Of a stretch of 64,000 nt of DNA, positions 42,750 to 53,601 are shown in pieces. The number at the start of each line of letters is the position of its first letter. The stretch's first letter is position 1. This DNA is from Klenkia taihuensis (GTDB taxonomy: Bacteria > Actinomycetota > Actinomycetes > Mycobacteriales > Geodermatophilaceae): NCBI RefSeq assembly GCF_900112525.1, contig NZ_FOMD01000007.1, positions 62,001-126,000 on the forward strand, read 5' to 3'. Made by a program: the position numbers and the translations under genes. The notes beneath the pieces are model-generated. The model was not told the origin of the DNA. It did not search any database and saw nothing but the letters and a program-made list of their open reading frames with translations.

Positions 42750-44336
42750 TCAGGGCACGGTCAGCCACGCGGCGGTGTCGGTGGGCAGCTCGCCGTCGGG
42801 CACCGGGCCGCTGGCCAGCAGGACCTCCCCCACCAGCGGCAGCGGCTCGGCGCCCAGGTTGACCACGCAGCGCAGCACCGGGCCGCGGGTGAAGGACAGC
42901 ACCTCGGCCGGTGCGTCGTCCCAGCCGAACTCCTCGCCGGCCAGCAGCTCCCGGCGCAGCCGCAGCGCCGCACGGTAGAGCGTCAGCACCGAGCCCGGGT
43001 CGCCGTCCTGGGCCTCCGCGGTCAGCGCCGCCCAGGACGGCGGCTGGGGCAACCACGGGTGGTCCGCGCCGAAGCCGAACGGCGGCGCCGTCCCCGACCA
43101 CGGCAGCGGCACCCGGCAGCCGTCCCGGCCGCGGGAGGTGCGCCCGGACCGCTCCCAGGTGGGGTCCTGCAGCAGCTCCTCGGGCAGGTCGGTGACCTCG
43201 GGCAGCCCGAGCTCCTCGCCCTGGTACAGGTAGGCGCTGCCCGGCAGCGCCAGCATGAGCAGGGCCGCGGCCCGCGCCCGGCGCAGCCCGAGGTCCAGGT
43301 CGCTGGGCTCCCCGGCGTCGAACCCCATCACACCGACGCCGGTGGAGCGGCGGCCGAACCGGGTCACGTGCCGGGTCTCGTCGTGGTTGGACAGCACCCA
43401 CGTCGCCGGTGCGCCGGTGGGGGCGAGCGCCGCCAGGGTCGCGTCGACCACCGCCCGCAGCGCCGCCGGGTCCCACGGGGCGTGCAGGTGGTCGAAGTTG
43501 AACGTGGTGTGCATCCGGCCCGGGGCCACGTACCGCGCTGCCCGCTCGGGCCCGGCCACCACCGACTCGCTGACCAGCACCCGGTCGCCGAAGTACTCGT
43601 CGACCACCGACCGCCAGCGGGCCACCACGTCCTGCACCCAGTCGCCGTCCCACTGCGGGCTGCCCTCCCACGAGGAGGACGCGAACAGCGCCCCCGGCTC
43701 GTGGCCCGCGTCGGGCAGGGTCAGGTCCTTGCCGATCGCGGGCACCGCGTCGACCCGCAGGCCGTCCACGCCCAGGTCCAGCCAGAAGCGCAGCACGTCG
43801 TCGAACCGGCGGCGCACCTCGTCGTTCGACCAGTCCAGGTCGGGCTGCTCGGGGGCGAAGGTGTGCAGGTACCAGAGGTCCGAGCCGGGCAGCCGCGTCC
43901 AGGCCGGGCCGCCGAACGCCGAGATCCAGTCGTTGGGCGGCCCTTCGCCCCGGCCGGGACGCAGCACGTACAGCGACGGGTCCTCGGTGAACCACGGGTG
44001 CTCGACCGAGGTGTGGTTGGGCACCAGGTCGACCAGCACCCGCAGGCCCCGCTCGTGCGCGTCGGCCACCAGCGCCCGGACGTCGTCGAGGGTGCCGAAC
44101 CGCGGGTCGACGTCGCAGTGGTCGGCCACGTCGTACCCGCCGTCGGCCATCGGCGACGGGTACCACGGGGTGATCCACAGCGCGTCGACGCCGAGGCCGG
44201 CCAGGTAGGGCAGCCGGGAGCGGATGCCCGCGACGTCACCGAGGCCGTGCGCCCGCCCCGCCCCCGCGGAGGCGAAGCTGCGCACGTACACCTCGTAGAC
44301 CACCGCCCGCCGCCACCACGGCGCCGGGCCGCTCAC
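42750..44336 (-). CDS. GH13 alpha-glucosidase
   Basis: Hydrolyses alpha-glucosides delivered by the adjacent ABC transporter. In 528 aa, GH13 region I is DLVPNHTS, region II GLRVDAVP with nucleophile Asp196, region III LVSESVV with acid Glu257, and region IV SNHDE with Asp319. The N-terminal VYEVYVRSFA is typical of oligo-1,6-/alpha-1,4-glucosidases. The start is GTG 44336, which overlaps the stop of a 9-codon mini-ORF created by the 26-bp tandem repeat upstream. The operon order is binding protein, two permeases, ATPase, then this gene. Confidence 0.92.
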   Translation of the reverse strand: MSGPAPWWRRAVVYEVYVRSFASAGAGRAHGLGDVAGIRSRLPYLAGLGVDALWITPWYPSPMADGGYDVADHCDVDPRFGTLDDVRALVADAHERGLRVLVDLVPNHTSVEHPWFTEDPSLYVLRPGRGEGPPNDWISAFGGPAWTRLPGSDLWYLHTFAPEQPDLDWSNDEVRRRFDDVLRFWLDLGVDGLRVDAVPAIGKDLTLPDAGHEPGALFASSSWEGSPQWDGDWVQDVVARWRSVVDEYFGDRVLVSESVVAGPERAARYVAPGRMHTTFNFDHLHAPWDPAALRAVVDATLAALAPTGAPATWVLSNHDETRHVTRFGRRSTGVGVMGFDAGEPSDLDLGLRRARAAALLMLALPGSAYLYQGEELGLPEVTDLPEELLQDPTWERSGRTSRGRDGCRVPLPWSGTAPPFGFGADHPWLPQPPSWAALTAEAQDGDPGSVLTLYRAALRLRRELLAGEEFGWDDAPAEVLSFTRGPVLRCVVNLGAEPLPLVGEVLLASGPVPDGELPTDTAAWLTVP

Positions 44337-44362
44337 GCGGCGAGGGGCGACGGGCCGCTCAT
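44333..44362 (-). CDS. mini-ORF 2, nine codons, coupled to the alpha-glucosidase
   Basis: ATG to TGA encodes MSGPSPLAA, identical to mini-ORF 1 after the first residue. Its TGA overlaps the GTG start of the alpha-glucosidase. Ribosomes leaving malK could re-initiate three times in series before reading the enzyme gene. Confidence 0.35.
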   Translation of the reverse strand: MSGPSPLAA

Positions 44363-44384
44363 GCGGCGAGGGGCGACGGACCGC

Positions 44385-44388
<4 letters not shown>
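44359..44388 (-). CDS. mini-ORF 1, nine codons, coupled to malK
   Basis: GTG to TGA encodes VSGPSPLAA. Its GTG overlaps the malK TGA (GTGA), and its own TGA overlaps the ATG of mini-ORF 2. Translation is inferred only from the stop/start layout; the peptide probably has no role by itself. Confidence 0.35.
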
Positions 44389-45650
<1,262 letters not shown>

Positions 45651-45689
45651 CGGTCTCTCCTTCTCGCTCGGGAGTGGGCTGGGGGCTGG

Positions 45690-46523
45690 TCAGCCCTTGA
45701 CGGCCCCGTTGGTGAGCCCGGCGACGATGCGGCGCTGGAAGATCAGCACCAGGACGACGACGGGGATGGTGACGATGACGGCGGCCGCGGCGATGGCCCC
45801 GGTCGGGTCCTCGAACTGCGACGCCCCGGAGAACAGGCCCAGGGCGGCCGGCACGGGGCGGGACGCCTCCGTCGAGGTCAGCGAGATGCCGTAGACGAAG
45901 TCGTTCCAGGCGATGAAGAACGCGATGATCGCCGTGGTGAACACCCCGGGGGCGGCCAGCGGCACGATCACCTTGCGGAACGCCTGCCAGGTGGTGGCGC
46001 CGTCGACCTGGGCGGCCTGCTCCATCTCCCAGGGGATCTCCCGGAAGAAGGCCGACATCGTCCAGATCGACAGCGGCAGGGTCAGCGACAGGTACGGGAT
46101 GATCAGCCCGGGCCAGGTGTCGTAGAGGCCGATGTTGCGCCACAGGTTGAACAGCGGCGTGACGATCGAGATGACCGGGAAGATGGCCACCGCCAGCGCC
46201 GTGCCGAGGATGAACTTCTTGCCGGGGAAGTCCAGCCGGGCGATCGCGTACGCGGCGAACATCGACAGCACGCAGCTGATGAAGGTCGCGATCAGGCAGA
46301 TCGCGAACGAGTTCCGCAGCGCCGGGAGGAACAGGCCGCTGGCGCTGCCGTTGAGGATCAGGCCGTAGTTCTCCCCCGTCGGCGTCGTGGGCAGGAACGA
46401 CCCGTTGGCGAGGTCGCTGGGCGCCTTGAACGACAGGGACACGATCCAGGCGATGGGCGCCAGGCAGTACAGGACGATGAGGACCCCGCCGATGATCCAG
46501 CCGGTCTTCTCCTTGGTGGACAT
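45690..46523 (-). CDS. sugar ABC transporter permease, MalG type
   Basis: A 277-aa permease with six hydrophobic helices. The EAA loop reads EMEQAAQVDGATTWQAFRKVIVPLA. FFIAWNDFVYGISLTS is a MalG-family motif. The ATG overlaps the stop of the MalF-type gene by one base (TGATG). Confidence 0.92.
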   Translation of the reverse strand: MSTKEKTGWIIGGVLIVLYCLAPIAWIVSLSFKAPSDLANGSFLPTTPTGENYGLILNGSASGLFLPALRNSFAICLIATFISCVLSMFAAYAIARLDFPGKKFILGTALAVAIFPVISIVTPLFNLWRNIGLYDTWPGLIIPYLSLTLPLSIWTMSAFFREIPWEMEQAAQVDGATTWQAFRKVIVPLAAPGVFTTAIIAFFIAWNDFVYGISLTSTEASRPVPAALGLFSGASQFEDPTGAIAAAAVIVTIPVVVLVLIFQRRIVAGLTNGAVKG

Positions 46524-47488
46524 CAGCGCTCCCCTCGAGCCTGGGCCAGGTCGACCTTGAACCCCTTGATGAAGCTGAAGGCGATCAGCACGACCACCAC
46601 GAACAGCAGCACCGACACCGCCGAGCCCAACCCGATCTCCAACCGGGAGATGGTCTGCCGGTAGGCCAGGAAGGACACCGACTCGGTGCTGTTGGCGCCG
46701 GCGGTCATGATGAAGATCGAGTCGAAGACCCGGAACGCGTCCAGCGTGCGGAACAGCAGGGCGACCATGATCGCGGCCTTCATGTTCGGCAGGGTCACCC
46801 GGCGCATCCGCTGCCACCAGGTGGCTCCGTCGACCTTCGCGGCCTCCTGCAGCACCTCGGGCACCTGCGCCAGACCCGCCAGCAGCAGCAGGGAGATGAA
46901 CGGCGTGGTCTTCCAGATCTCGGCGAGGCAGATGACCAGCAGCGAGCTGCCGAAGCTGCCGAACCAGTCGGTCGTCGGGTCGACGCCCGGCAGCCAGGCG
47001 AACCAGCTGTTGACGAACCCGGTGTTGATGTCGAAGGCGAACTGCCACGCGAATGCCGACACCACGGTGATGACGGCGTAGGGGATCAGGATCGCCGCCC
47101 GCAGCACCGGCCTGATCGACCTCAGCGCCTTGTTCATCACCAGGGCGAGCGCGAAGCCCAGGACCAGCTCCACCGCGACGGTGATGACGGTGATCAGGGC
47201 CGTCACGCCGATCGCGGTCCACCACAGCGGGTCGGTGAGGATGACGACGTAGTTGTTCAGCCCGGTGAACGAGCGGTTCTGCGGGTCGGTGAGCCGGTAG
47301 TCGAACAGCGAGTCGTAGAACGCCTGCGCGATCGGGTAGGCGGTCACCAGCAGCATGACCGCCAGCGCCGGGCCGGCCAGCAGCCAGCCGAGCTTGCGCT
47401 CGGCCCTGGCCCGGTCGCTGGTGTGCCGCTCGGGCGAGGAGACCGGCTCGGTCCTCTTCCCGGTCGGCGGGAGCGTCGTGGTGCTCAC
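46523..47488 (-). CDS. sugar ABC transporter permease, MalF type
   Basis: A 321-aa permease. A cytoplasmic N-terminus of about 30 residues precedes six hydrophobic helices. The EAA loop reads EVLQEAAKVDGATWWQRMRRVTLP. The GTG start overlaps the binding-protein stop (GTGA). Confidence 0.92.
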   Translation of the reverse strand: MSTTTLPPTGKRTEPVSSPERHTSDRARAERKLGWLLAGPALAVMLLVTAYPIAQAFYDSLFDYRLTDPQNRSFTGLNNYVVILTDPLWWTAIGVTALITVITVAVELVLGFALALVMNKALRSIRPVLRAAILIPYAVITVVSAFAWQFAFDINTGFVNSWFAWLPGVDPTTDWFGSFGSSLLVICLAEIWKTTPFISLLLLAGLAQVPEVLQEAAKVDGATWWQRMRRVTLPNMKAAIMVALLFRTLDAFRVFDSIFIMTAGANSTESVSFLAYRQTISRLEIGLGSAVSVLLFVVVVLIAFSFIKGFKVDLAQARGER

Positions 47489-48804
47489 AGCAGCTGCTCC
47501 TTCCGCAGGACTGCCTCGATGAGCTCGGTCGCGTCCTGCGGCGTCTGCTCGGGGTCGATGTCGGCAGTGGGGTGGTACTCGCGCTGCAGACCGCCGGACA
47601 CCTCGCTGTAGTACGGGGTCTGCGGCCGGGGGGCAGCCTGCTCCAGCGACTGCAGGATGACCGGCGCCTGGGGGAACGCCTCGAGCACCTCGGGGTCCTC
47701 GTAGACGGTGGAGTCCGAGGCCGGGTTGCCGTTGCTGGTGAAGTAGTAGGCCTGGTTCTCGGTGCTGGTGATGCACTCGGTGGCCTCGTAGGCGAGGTCG
47801 GGGTGGTCGCTGAAGGCGCCGACACCGAGGTTGATGCCGCCGTAGGGCGGGGCCGCCTCGGTCCCCTCGTCGACCTGCGGGTAGACCGTCGCGGCGTAGT
47901 CGTCGACGGTCGCCTGGTCCAGCGTGCCGGCCTCGACCGCCGCCAGCCCGCGGGGGTAGACGAACGGGTAGTTGACCATGAAGCCGCCCTGGTCGCTCTC
48001 GAAGCCGGTGGCGGTGGAGTCCTCGTTGGCCGTGGACAGCGCCGGGCCGACCTGGCCGGAGTCGGAGATGGCGCGCATGACCTCGGCGGCCCGGACACCG
48101 GCCTCGCTGGTCAGCCCGAGCTGGATCTGCTCGGGGTCGGTGGAGTTCTCGGCGATGATCGACCCGCCGGCGCTCTCGATGAGGGCGTTGAACCACACCG
48201 TCAGCGCCTCGGCGCGGATCCCCTGGACGCCGATGAGGACGTCCTGGTCCTGCGCCGCCTGGATGATCTGGTCCCAGGTCACCGGCTGCGACATGTCCAG
48301 CCCCGCCGCCTCGGCCACCGACTGGCGGTACCAGAGCAGCTGGGTGTTGGCCCAGAACGGCACCGTCACCAGTTCGCCGTCCCAGGTCGAGCCCTCGACG
48401 GCGCTCTCCACGACGTCCTCGGTGACCCGGCCGGCGACGTCCTCGGGCACCGGGGCCAGGAAACCGGCCTGGGCGAACTCCGGGATGAAGGGCGGGTCCA
48501 GGCTCATGATGTCGATGGAGGAGTCGTTGGCCGCCAGCCGGCGGACCAGCTGCTCGCGCTGCGCCGAGGCCTCGCGGGGCAGGACCGAGGTGGCGATCGT
48601 GTACCGCCCCTCCGCGGCGTCGGTGCAGCGGGACGCGATCTCGGCCTGCCCGCCGGAGTCGGGGTTGATGTACCAGTTGAGCACCGGTGGACCGCTGTCC
48701 CCGCTGCCGCAGGCGGCCAGGCCCGAGGCCGCGACGACGGCGCTGGCCGCCATCCCGACCAGCCGTGCCCTGGACCGTCCCGTGTGCTTCGTCGCGCTCG
48801 GCAC
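47485..48804 (-). CDS. sugar-binding lipoprotein (LpqY/ThuE/AglE-like)
   Basis: A 439-aa family-1 solute-binding protein. The signal peptide ends in the lipobox GLAACGSG. LNWYINPDSGGQAEIASRCTD resembles trehalose/alpha-glucoside receptors such as LpqY. Together with the GH13 enzyme this makes trehalose, maltose or another alpha-glucoside the likely cargo, but the exact sugar is inferred. GGAGG precedes the GTG at 48804. The promoter region carries two palindromes. Confidence 0.88.
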   Translation of the reverse strand: MPSATKHTGRSRARLVGMAASAVVAASGLAACGSGDSGPPVLNWYINPDSGGQAEIASRCTDAAEGRYTIATSVLPREASAQREQLVRRLAANDSSIDIMSLDPPFIPEFAQAGFLAPVPEDVAGRVTEDVVESAVEGSTWDGELVTVPFWANTQLLWYRQSVAEAAGLDMSQPVTWDQIIQAAQDQDVLIGVQGIRAEALTVWFNALIESAGGSIIAENSTDPEQIQLGLTSEAGVRAAEVMRAISDSGQVGPALSTANEDSTATGFESDQGGFMVNYPFVYPRGLAAVEAGTLDQATVDDYAATVYPQVDEGTEAAPPYGGINLGVGAFSDHPDLAYEATECITSTENQAYYFTSNGNPASDSTVYEDPEVLEAFPQAPVILQSLEQAAPRPQTPYYSEVSGGLQREYHPTADIDPEQTPQDATELIEAVLRKEQLL

Positions 48805-48847
48805 GCCGCCTCCGATGGTCGGGCGACCCGGGGGCCGCGGACGTCCC

Positions 48848-48864
48848 GGTGATCCATGATCACC
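48848..48864. promoter_or_regulatory. operator-like palindrome A of the alpha-glucoside operon
   Basis: GGTGATC-CAT-GATCACC, a perfect 7-bp dyad 44 bp before the binding-protein start. Confidence 0.55.
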
Positions 48865-48879
48865 AGCTGTGAGGCGACT

Positions 48880-48893
48880 GTGGTCCAGACCAC
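48880..48893. promoter_or_regulatory. operator-like palindrome B, resembles a DasR (GntR/HutC) site
   Basis: GTGGTC-CA-GACCAC. The core TGGTCCAGACCA differs by one base from TGGTCTAGACCA, the core of the Streptomyces DasR 'dre' element. It sits between a TTGCGA -35 and a CACAGT -10 for the operon, a position where bound repressor would block RNA polymerase. Confidence 0.6.
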
Positions 48894-48929
48894 CCGAGTT
48901 CGCAAACCGGGCCGTGTCCGACTCGTGAC

Positions 48930-50177
48930 CTACCGGTCGGGGGCACCGTCCGCGCCCCCGGCGAGCACCGCCGGGGTGGTCATGTCGGCGGGCAGCCGGG
49001 GCAGCTCGGAGCTCAGGTAGGACTCCAGGGCCGCGGTCGTCCCGACGTCCCGGCCGGCCTGCTCGGACAGGAACCAGCGGTGCTCGAGCACCTCGTGGAA
49101 CAGCTGCGCGGGGGCCAGCCGGCCGGCCAGGTGCCGGGGCACGGCCTGCACCACCGGCAGGTACACCTCGGCCATCCACCGGTGCCCGGCGACGGTCTCG
49201 GGCACCGGGCGACCGCCCTCCTGCTCCAGCCACGCCCGGTAGCTGCGCAGGTCGTTGAGCAGCCGGCGGGCCTGGTTCTCCTGCACCTCCAGCCCGGTCA
49301 GCCGGAACAGCTCGCGGCGGTGCTGGCCGGGCTCGGCGACCCGGGTCTGCACCCGCAGCCGGGCGCCCTCGGGGGTGTGCACCAGCTCGACCTCGCCGGC
49401 GTCGAAGCCCAGCTCGTTGATCCAGGCCAGCCGCTCGGCCACCCGGTAGCGCTGCTCGTCACGGCGGAAGACCTCCTCGCGGGTGACGGCGTCCCACAGC
49501 GCCTCGTACCGGCCGGGCAGGGCGTCGGCCACCGTGATCGGGTCGACGTCGGGGCTGAGCAGCTCGCCGAACTGCAGGTCCAGGAGCTCCGCGCCCACCC
49601 GCTCGCGGGCCAGGTCGACGTCGTGGCGGCGCATCCCGGCGGACAGCACGGGACGCCGCTCCACGGTCTCCGCGTCGACCAGGTAGGCGGTCAGGCCGTC
49701 GGCGTCGGGCCGGAACAGGGTGTTGGACAGCGAGCAGTCACCCCAGAACACACCCGCCAGGTGCAGCCGGACCAGCAGCACCACCATCGTGTCCAGCAGC
49801 TGGCTGGTCGAGTGCTGGCTGCGCGGGCTGGAGAACAGGTGCCGGTAGGACATCGAGTACTCGAGGTACCGGGTGACCAGCAGTGCCTCCTGGCCGCCCG
49901 GTCGGTCGACGCAGATGCCCAGCACCGACACCGCGGGCAGGCCCTCCTCGGCGAACTCGCCGAGGAGGGCGTACTCCTTGCGGGCCAGCGGCTCGGCGAT
50001 CTCCTTGAGCGCGAACACGCTGCCCTCGGCCGCCACGAAGCGCACCACGTGCCGGGAGATGCCGCGCTGGGGGACGTGCAGCAACAGGTCGGGGTCCCAC
50101 TCCTCCAGCGGCTGCTCCCACGGCAGGGTGAGCAGCGCCGTGGCCTCGTCGGCCGGGGGGCGGAACAGGAAGCGCAC
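48930..50177 (-). CDS. DUF4032 protein with kinase-like core
   Basis: A 415-aa protein of the DUF4032 family. Residues 38-175 have a protein-kinase-like pattern: Lys58 in VFALKEI (VAIK-like), AGVFWGDCSLSNTLF with Asp147 and Asn152 (catalytic-loop-like), and LVDAET with Asp168 (DFG-like). The C-terminal half is helical and not assigned. LPS kinases such as WaaP have a similar layout. No substrate is known for the family. The stop is TAG. Confidence 0.8.
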   Translation of the reverse strand: MRFLFRPPADEATALLTLPWEQPLEEWDPDLLLHVPQRGISRHVVRFVAAEGSVFALKEIAEPLARKEYALLGEFAEEGLPAVSVLGICVDRPGGQEALLVTRYLEYSMSYRHLFSSPRSQHSTSQLLDTMVVLLVRLHLAGVFWGDCSLSNTLFRPDADGLTAYLVDAETVERRPVLSAGMRRHDVDLARERVGAELLDLQFGELLSPDVDPITVADALPGRYEALWDAVTREEVFRRDEQRYRVAERLAWINELGFDAGEVELVHTPEGARLRVQTRVAEPGQHRRELFRLTGLEVQENQARRLLNDLRSYRAWLEQEGGRPVPETVAGHRWMAEVYLPVVQAVPRHLAGRLAPAQLFHEVLEHRWFLSEQAGRDVGTTAALESYLSSELPRLPADMTTPAVLAGGADGAPDR

Positions 50178-50186
50178 GGACGAACG

Positions 50187-50864
50187 CTACCGGGCCGGGC
50201 CCCCGGCCACCCGGGCCATGGTGGCCGCCTGGCGGGCCCGCTGCTGCGCCGTGCCGGGGGCCAGCACGAGGCCGACCAGCCAGGACAGGACGACGGCGGC
50301 GGTGTCGTCGTCGAGGAACAGCGCCGAGCCCAGCCGGCCGGCCAGCGCGCCCCCGTCAGCGGCCTGCAGCAGCCGGGCCAGTGCCTCGGGCTCGGTGACC
50401 GCGAGCCGGCGCAGCACCGGGTGCCCGCCGACCTCCTCGGCCAGCGCCAGCAGCGCCCGCTCCCGCGGCAGGCCCGCGGCCAGCGTGGTCAGCCGCTGCA
50501 GCTCGGCCTCGAGCAGGGCGGCGACGACGTCGTCCTTGGTCCGGAAGTGGTTGTAGAGCGTGGCCTTGGCGACGCCGGCCGCGGCGGCGACGTGCTGCAT
50601 CGTCGCCCGGCGCAGGCCGTGCTCGGCGAACGCGACGGCGGCGCCGGCCAGCAGACCGCGACGGGTCTTGGCCAGCGTGGCGCCGGCGCGGGTGTGCGGG
50701 GCCGGCCCGGTGCCCGCCCGCGGGCGCAGCAGCGGCAGCTCACCGAGGACGACGGTGGCGTGGGTACCGGTCTCCCCGGTGGACGGCGCCGTGAGCACGG
50801 TGCCGGTGTCCTCGATCGTGCGGGGCGAGTACCGGTCGGGCAGCGGGAGCGGGTTCACCCACAC
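50187..50864 (-). CDS. TetR-family regulator with N-terminal extension
   Basis: A 225-aa repressor. The TetR helix-turn-helix is at about 68-115 (AAVAFAEHGLRRATMQHVAAAAGVAKATLYNHFRTKDDV). The first 60 residues are an unusual Pro/Thr-rich extension; if translation starts later the protein has ordinary length. GTG 50864 is the first start in frame. The target gene is not apparent; it sits 9 bp upstream of the DUF4032 gene on the same strand. Confidence 0.85.
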   Translation of the reverse strand: MWVNPLPLPDRYSPRTIEDTGTVLTAPSTGETGTHATVVLGELPLLRPRAGTGPAPHTRAGATLAKTRRGLLAGAAVAFAEHGLRRATMQHVAAAAGVAKATLYNHFRTKDDVVAALLEAELQRLTTLAAGLPRERALLALAEEVGGHPVLRRLAVTEPEALARLLQAADGGALAGRLGSALFLDDDTAAVVLSWLVGLVLAPGTAQQRARQAATMARVAGGPAR

Positions 50865-50954
50865 TGTGTCCCACTGCGCTCACCCAGGGTCAAGGACATC
50901 GGGTCCGGGACGGGGGTCGTGTCGCACCACCCGCCCCAGGGACCCGGCGGGACC

Positions 50955-51314
50955 TCAGGCGGCGAGGGCGACCGGCCCGCGGCGCCGGGTCCCGCCCACG
51001 AGCGCCAGGGCGGGCTCGGCCGACGGCTGCTCGGTGCCCTGCTCGACCGGGGCGGCCGGGACCAGCGGGGTGACCGCGGGGCGCCCACCGCGCAGCTCGG
51101 TGCTCACCTCGGCGAGCAGGTCGGCGAGCTCGACGTCGAGGGCGTCGCAGATGGAGGCCAGCAGCTCCGAGGAGGCCTCCTTCTGGCCGCGCTCGACCTC
51201 CGACAGGTAGCCCAGGCTGACCCGGGCCGCGCCGGACACGTCGCGCAACGTCCGTCGCTGCTGCAGCCGGTGGCCGCGCAGGGTGGTGCCGAGCTGGGTG
51301 CGCAGCAGCGTCAT
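50955..51314 (-). CDS. clgR: XRE-family regulator ClgR
   Basis: A 119-aa activator of Clp protease and membrane-stress genes in actinobacteria. The helix-turn-helix covers about 12-66 ([28 protein letters not shown]), followed by [17 protein letters not shown]. Ala-rich ends are typical, since ClgR is itself a Clp substrate. ATG 51314 has AGGAG. Location next to pgsA matches Rv2745c-Rv2746c. Confidence 0.9.
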   Translation of the reverse strand: MTLLRTQLGTTLRGHRLQQRRTLRDVSGAARVSLGYLSEVERGQKEASSELLASICDALDVELADLLAEVSTELRGGRPAVTPLVPAAPVEQGTEQPSAEPALALVGGTRRRGPVALAA

Positions 51315-51441
51315 CGCCGTCTCCTGTCCCGATCGGTGGTCGTGGGGCAACGGTACGCGCGGCGCCCGGTCCGCACCGGGCGGACGAACCGCGTCCGCTC
51401 TGGGCAGAACAACGACCGGGACGCCCCGTTCACTCCCGCGC

Positions 51442-52116
51442 TCAGGCGGCGGTGTCGGTGCGCCGGTCGACGGCACCCCCGGCCCGCCCGGCCGCCCGGC
51501 GCGCCGCCGCGGCCCGCATCGCCCGGGCGCTGGTGCGCCGCAGCCGCAGGGCCCGCACCACGTAGTCCACGCCGGTGACCACGGTGAGCAGCAGCGCCGC
51601 GCCCATCACCCACCAGCGGACGGAGGCCAGCAGGCCGGTCAGCGGCATCAGGTACAGCCCGATCGCCATCGCCTGCACCACGGTCTTGGCCTTGCCGCCC
51701 CGGCTGGCCGCGATCACCCCGTGCCGGATCACCCAGAACCGCAGCAGGGTCACCCCCAGCTCGCGGACCAGGATGGCCAGGGTCACCCACCACGGCAGCA
51801 GGTCCAGCGCCGAGAGCCCGATCAGCGCCGTCCCGGTCAGCGCCTTGTCCGCGATCGGGTCGGCCAGCTTGCCGAACTCGGTCACCTGGTTGGTGCGCCG
51901 GGCGATCATGCCGTCGTACCGGTCGGTGATGATCGCGACGGCGAAGAACAGCGTCGCCCACCACCGCTGCCGGTCGTCCATGCCGCCGTCGGCCAGCAGC
52001 AGCCAGGCGAACAGCGGGACCACGGCCAGCCGCAGCACCGTCAGGGCGTTGGGCAGGTTGACCACCCGCGCCGTCTGGGGCGGGGTGGCGGCCGGGTCGG
52101 GCAGGACGTCGCTCAT
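51442..52116 (-). CDS. pgsA: CDP-diacylglycerol-glycerol-3-phosphate phosphatidyltransferase
   Basis: Makes phosphatidylglycerolphosphate in the membrane. The 224-aa protein has the CDP-alcohol transferase motif as D-x2-DG-x2-AR-x8-G-x3-D-x3-D (DRYDGMIAR through PIADK). Four to five hydrophobic helices. ATG 52116 overlaps the rimO stop (ATGA). Positional equivalent of M. tuberculosis PgsA3. Confidence 0.93.
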   Translation of the reverse strand: MSDVLPDPAATPPQTARVVNLPNALTVLRLAVVPLFAWLLLADGGMDDRQRWWATLFFAVAIITDRYDGMIARRTNQVTEFGKLADPIADKALTGTALIGLSALDLLPWWVTLAILVRELGVTLLRFWVIRHGVIAASRGGKAKTVVQAMAIGLYLMPLTGLLASVRWWVMGAALLLTVVTGVDYVVRALRLRRTSARAMRAAAARRAAGRAGGAVDRRTDTAA

Positions 52117-53579
52117 GCGCGGTCGGCACCGGCCCCCACGGGTACGCGGCACGTCGCGACCAGGTCGACGCCCTCGGTGCCGGTGACGCGGGCGGGCACG
52201 ACCTGGCCGGGGACCGCACCGGCGGGGACGTCGGAGACGGTGGTGGTGCCATCGGCGTCGGGGTCCTGGTGCTCGGCGTGGCCGGACCAGGTGCCCCCGC
52301 CGAGGTCCTCGGTGAGCAGCACCTGCACGGTGGACCCGACCCGCTCCTCGGCCCGCTGGGCGGTGAGCTCCTCGACCAGGTCGGTGATCCGGGCGACCCG
52401 GGCGTCGACCTCGTGCTGGGGCAGGTGGCCGTCCAGCCGCGCGGCCTCGGTGCCCTCCTCGTCGGAGTAGCCGAACACGCCCACGGCGTCCAGCCGGGCC
52501 GCGGTGAGGAACCGCTCCAGCTCGGCGACGTCGTCCTCGGTCTCCCCGGGGAAGCCGAGGATGACGTTGGTGCGGAAGCCGGCGCCGGGCGCCAGCGCCC
52601 GGGCCCGCTCGACCAGGCCGAGGAAGTCCTCGGTGCCGCCGAAGCGGCGCATCCGACGCAGCAGGGTCGGCGAGCTGTGCTGGAAGGACAGGTCGAAGTA
52701 GGGCGCGACGCCCGGCGTGGACGCGATGGTCTCCAGCAGCCCGGGGCGCAGCTCGGCCGGCTGCAGGTAGGCCACCCGCACGCGGGCCAGGCCCTCGATG
52801 CCGGCGAGCTGCGGGAGCAGCTTCTCCAGCGTGCGCAGGTCACCGAGGTCCTTGCCGTAGGAGGTGGAGTTCTCGCTGACCAGCACGACCTCGGTGACGC
52901 CCTGGCCGGCCAGCCACTGCGCCTCGCCGAGCACCTCGGCGACCGGCCGGGAGACGAACGCGCCGCGGAAGGCCGGGATGGCGCAGAAGGCGCAGCGCCG
53001 GTCGCAGCCCGAGGCGAGCTTCAGCGAGGCGGTCGGCCCGGTGGTCAGCCGGGTGCGCTTGAGCCAGTCGTGCCCCGGGATGGCCGGGGACGACGGCGCG
53101 ACGGCCGCGCGGGTGCGGTCGGCGGGGCTGATCGGCAGCAGGGTGCGCCGGTCGCGCGGGGTGTGCGGCACCAGCGGTCGGCCGGCGAGGACGTCGTCCA
53201 GGCGGTCGCCGATGGCGGCGTAGTCGTCGAACCCCAGCACGGTGGCCTCGGGCAGGGCGCCGGCCAGCTCGCTGCCGTACCGCTCGGCCATGCAGCCCAC
53301 CGCGATGACCTTGGCCCCGCCGTCGCCGGCCTCGAGGATGGCGTCGACGGAGTCCTTCTTGGCGGTCTCGATGAACCCGCAGGTGTTGACCAGCACGGCG
53401 TCGGCGTCGGCGGCGTCGGCGACCAGGCGGTACCCGTCGGCCGCCAGCCGGCCGGCCAGCTCCTCGCTGTCGACCTCGTTGCGGGCGCAGCCCAGGGTCA
53501 CCATCGCGACGGTGGTGACGTCGGCCCCCAGGTCGGCGAGGGGCTGGTCGAGGTGGGGCACAGCGGGCACAGCAGGCAC
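52113..53579 (-). CDS. rimO: ribosomal protein S12 methylthiotransferase RimO
   Basis: A radical-SAM enzyme that methylthiolates an aspartate of ribosomal protein S12. 488 aa with N-terminal cluster cysteines ([23 protein letters not shown]), the radical-SAM motif [12 protein letters not shown], and a TRAM tail. AVNPSE-type details separate it from MiaB (22260-23741), as does the neighbourhood with pgsA and ftsK, standard for actinobacterial RimO. Start GTG 53579 is one of three closely spaced GTGs and is uncertain by a few codons. Confidence 0.93.
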   Translation of the reverse strand: MPAVPAVPHLDQPLADLGADVTTVAMVTLGCARNEVDSEELAGRLAADGYRLVADAADADAVLVNTCGFIETAKKDSVDAILEAGDGGAKVIAVGCMAERYGSELAGALPEATVLGFDDYAAIGDRLDDVLAGRPLVPHTPRDRRTLLPISPADRTRAAVAPSSPAIPGHDWLKRTRLTTGPTASLKLASGCDRRCAFCAIPAFRGAFVSRPVAEVLGEAQWLAGQGVTEVVLVSENSTSYGKDLGDLRTLEKLLPQLAGIEGLARVRVAYLQPAELRPGLLETIASTPGVAPYFDLSFQHSSPTLLRRMRRFGGTEDFLGLVERARALAPGAGFRTNVILGFPGETEDDVAELERFLTAARLDAVGVFGYSDEEGTEAARLDGHLPQHEVDARVARITDLVEELTAQRAEERVGSTVQVLLTEDLGGGTWSGHAEHQDPDADGTTTVSDVPAGAVPGQVVPARVTGTEGVDLVATCRVPVGAGADRA

Positions 53580-53601
53580 CCGGCCATGGTAGGCGCCCCG
53601 C

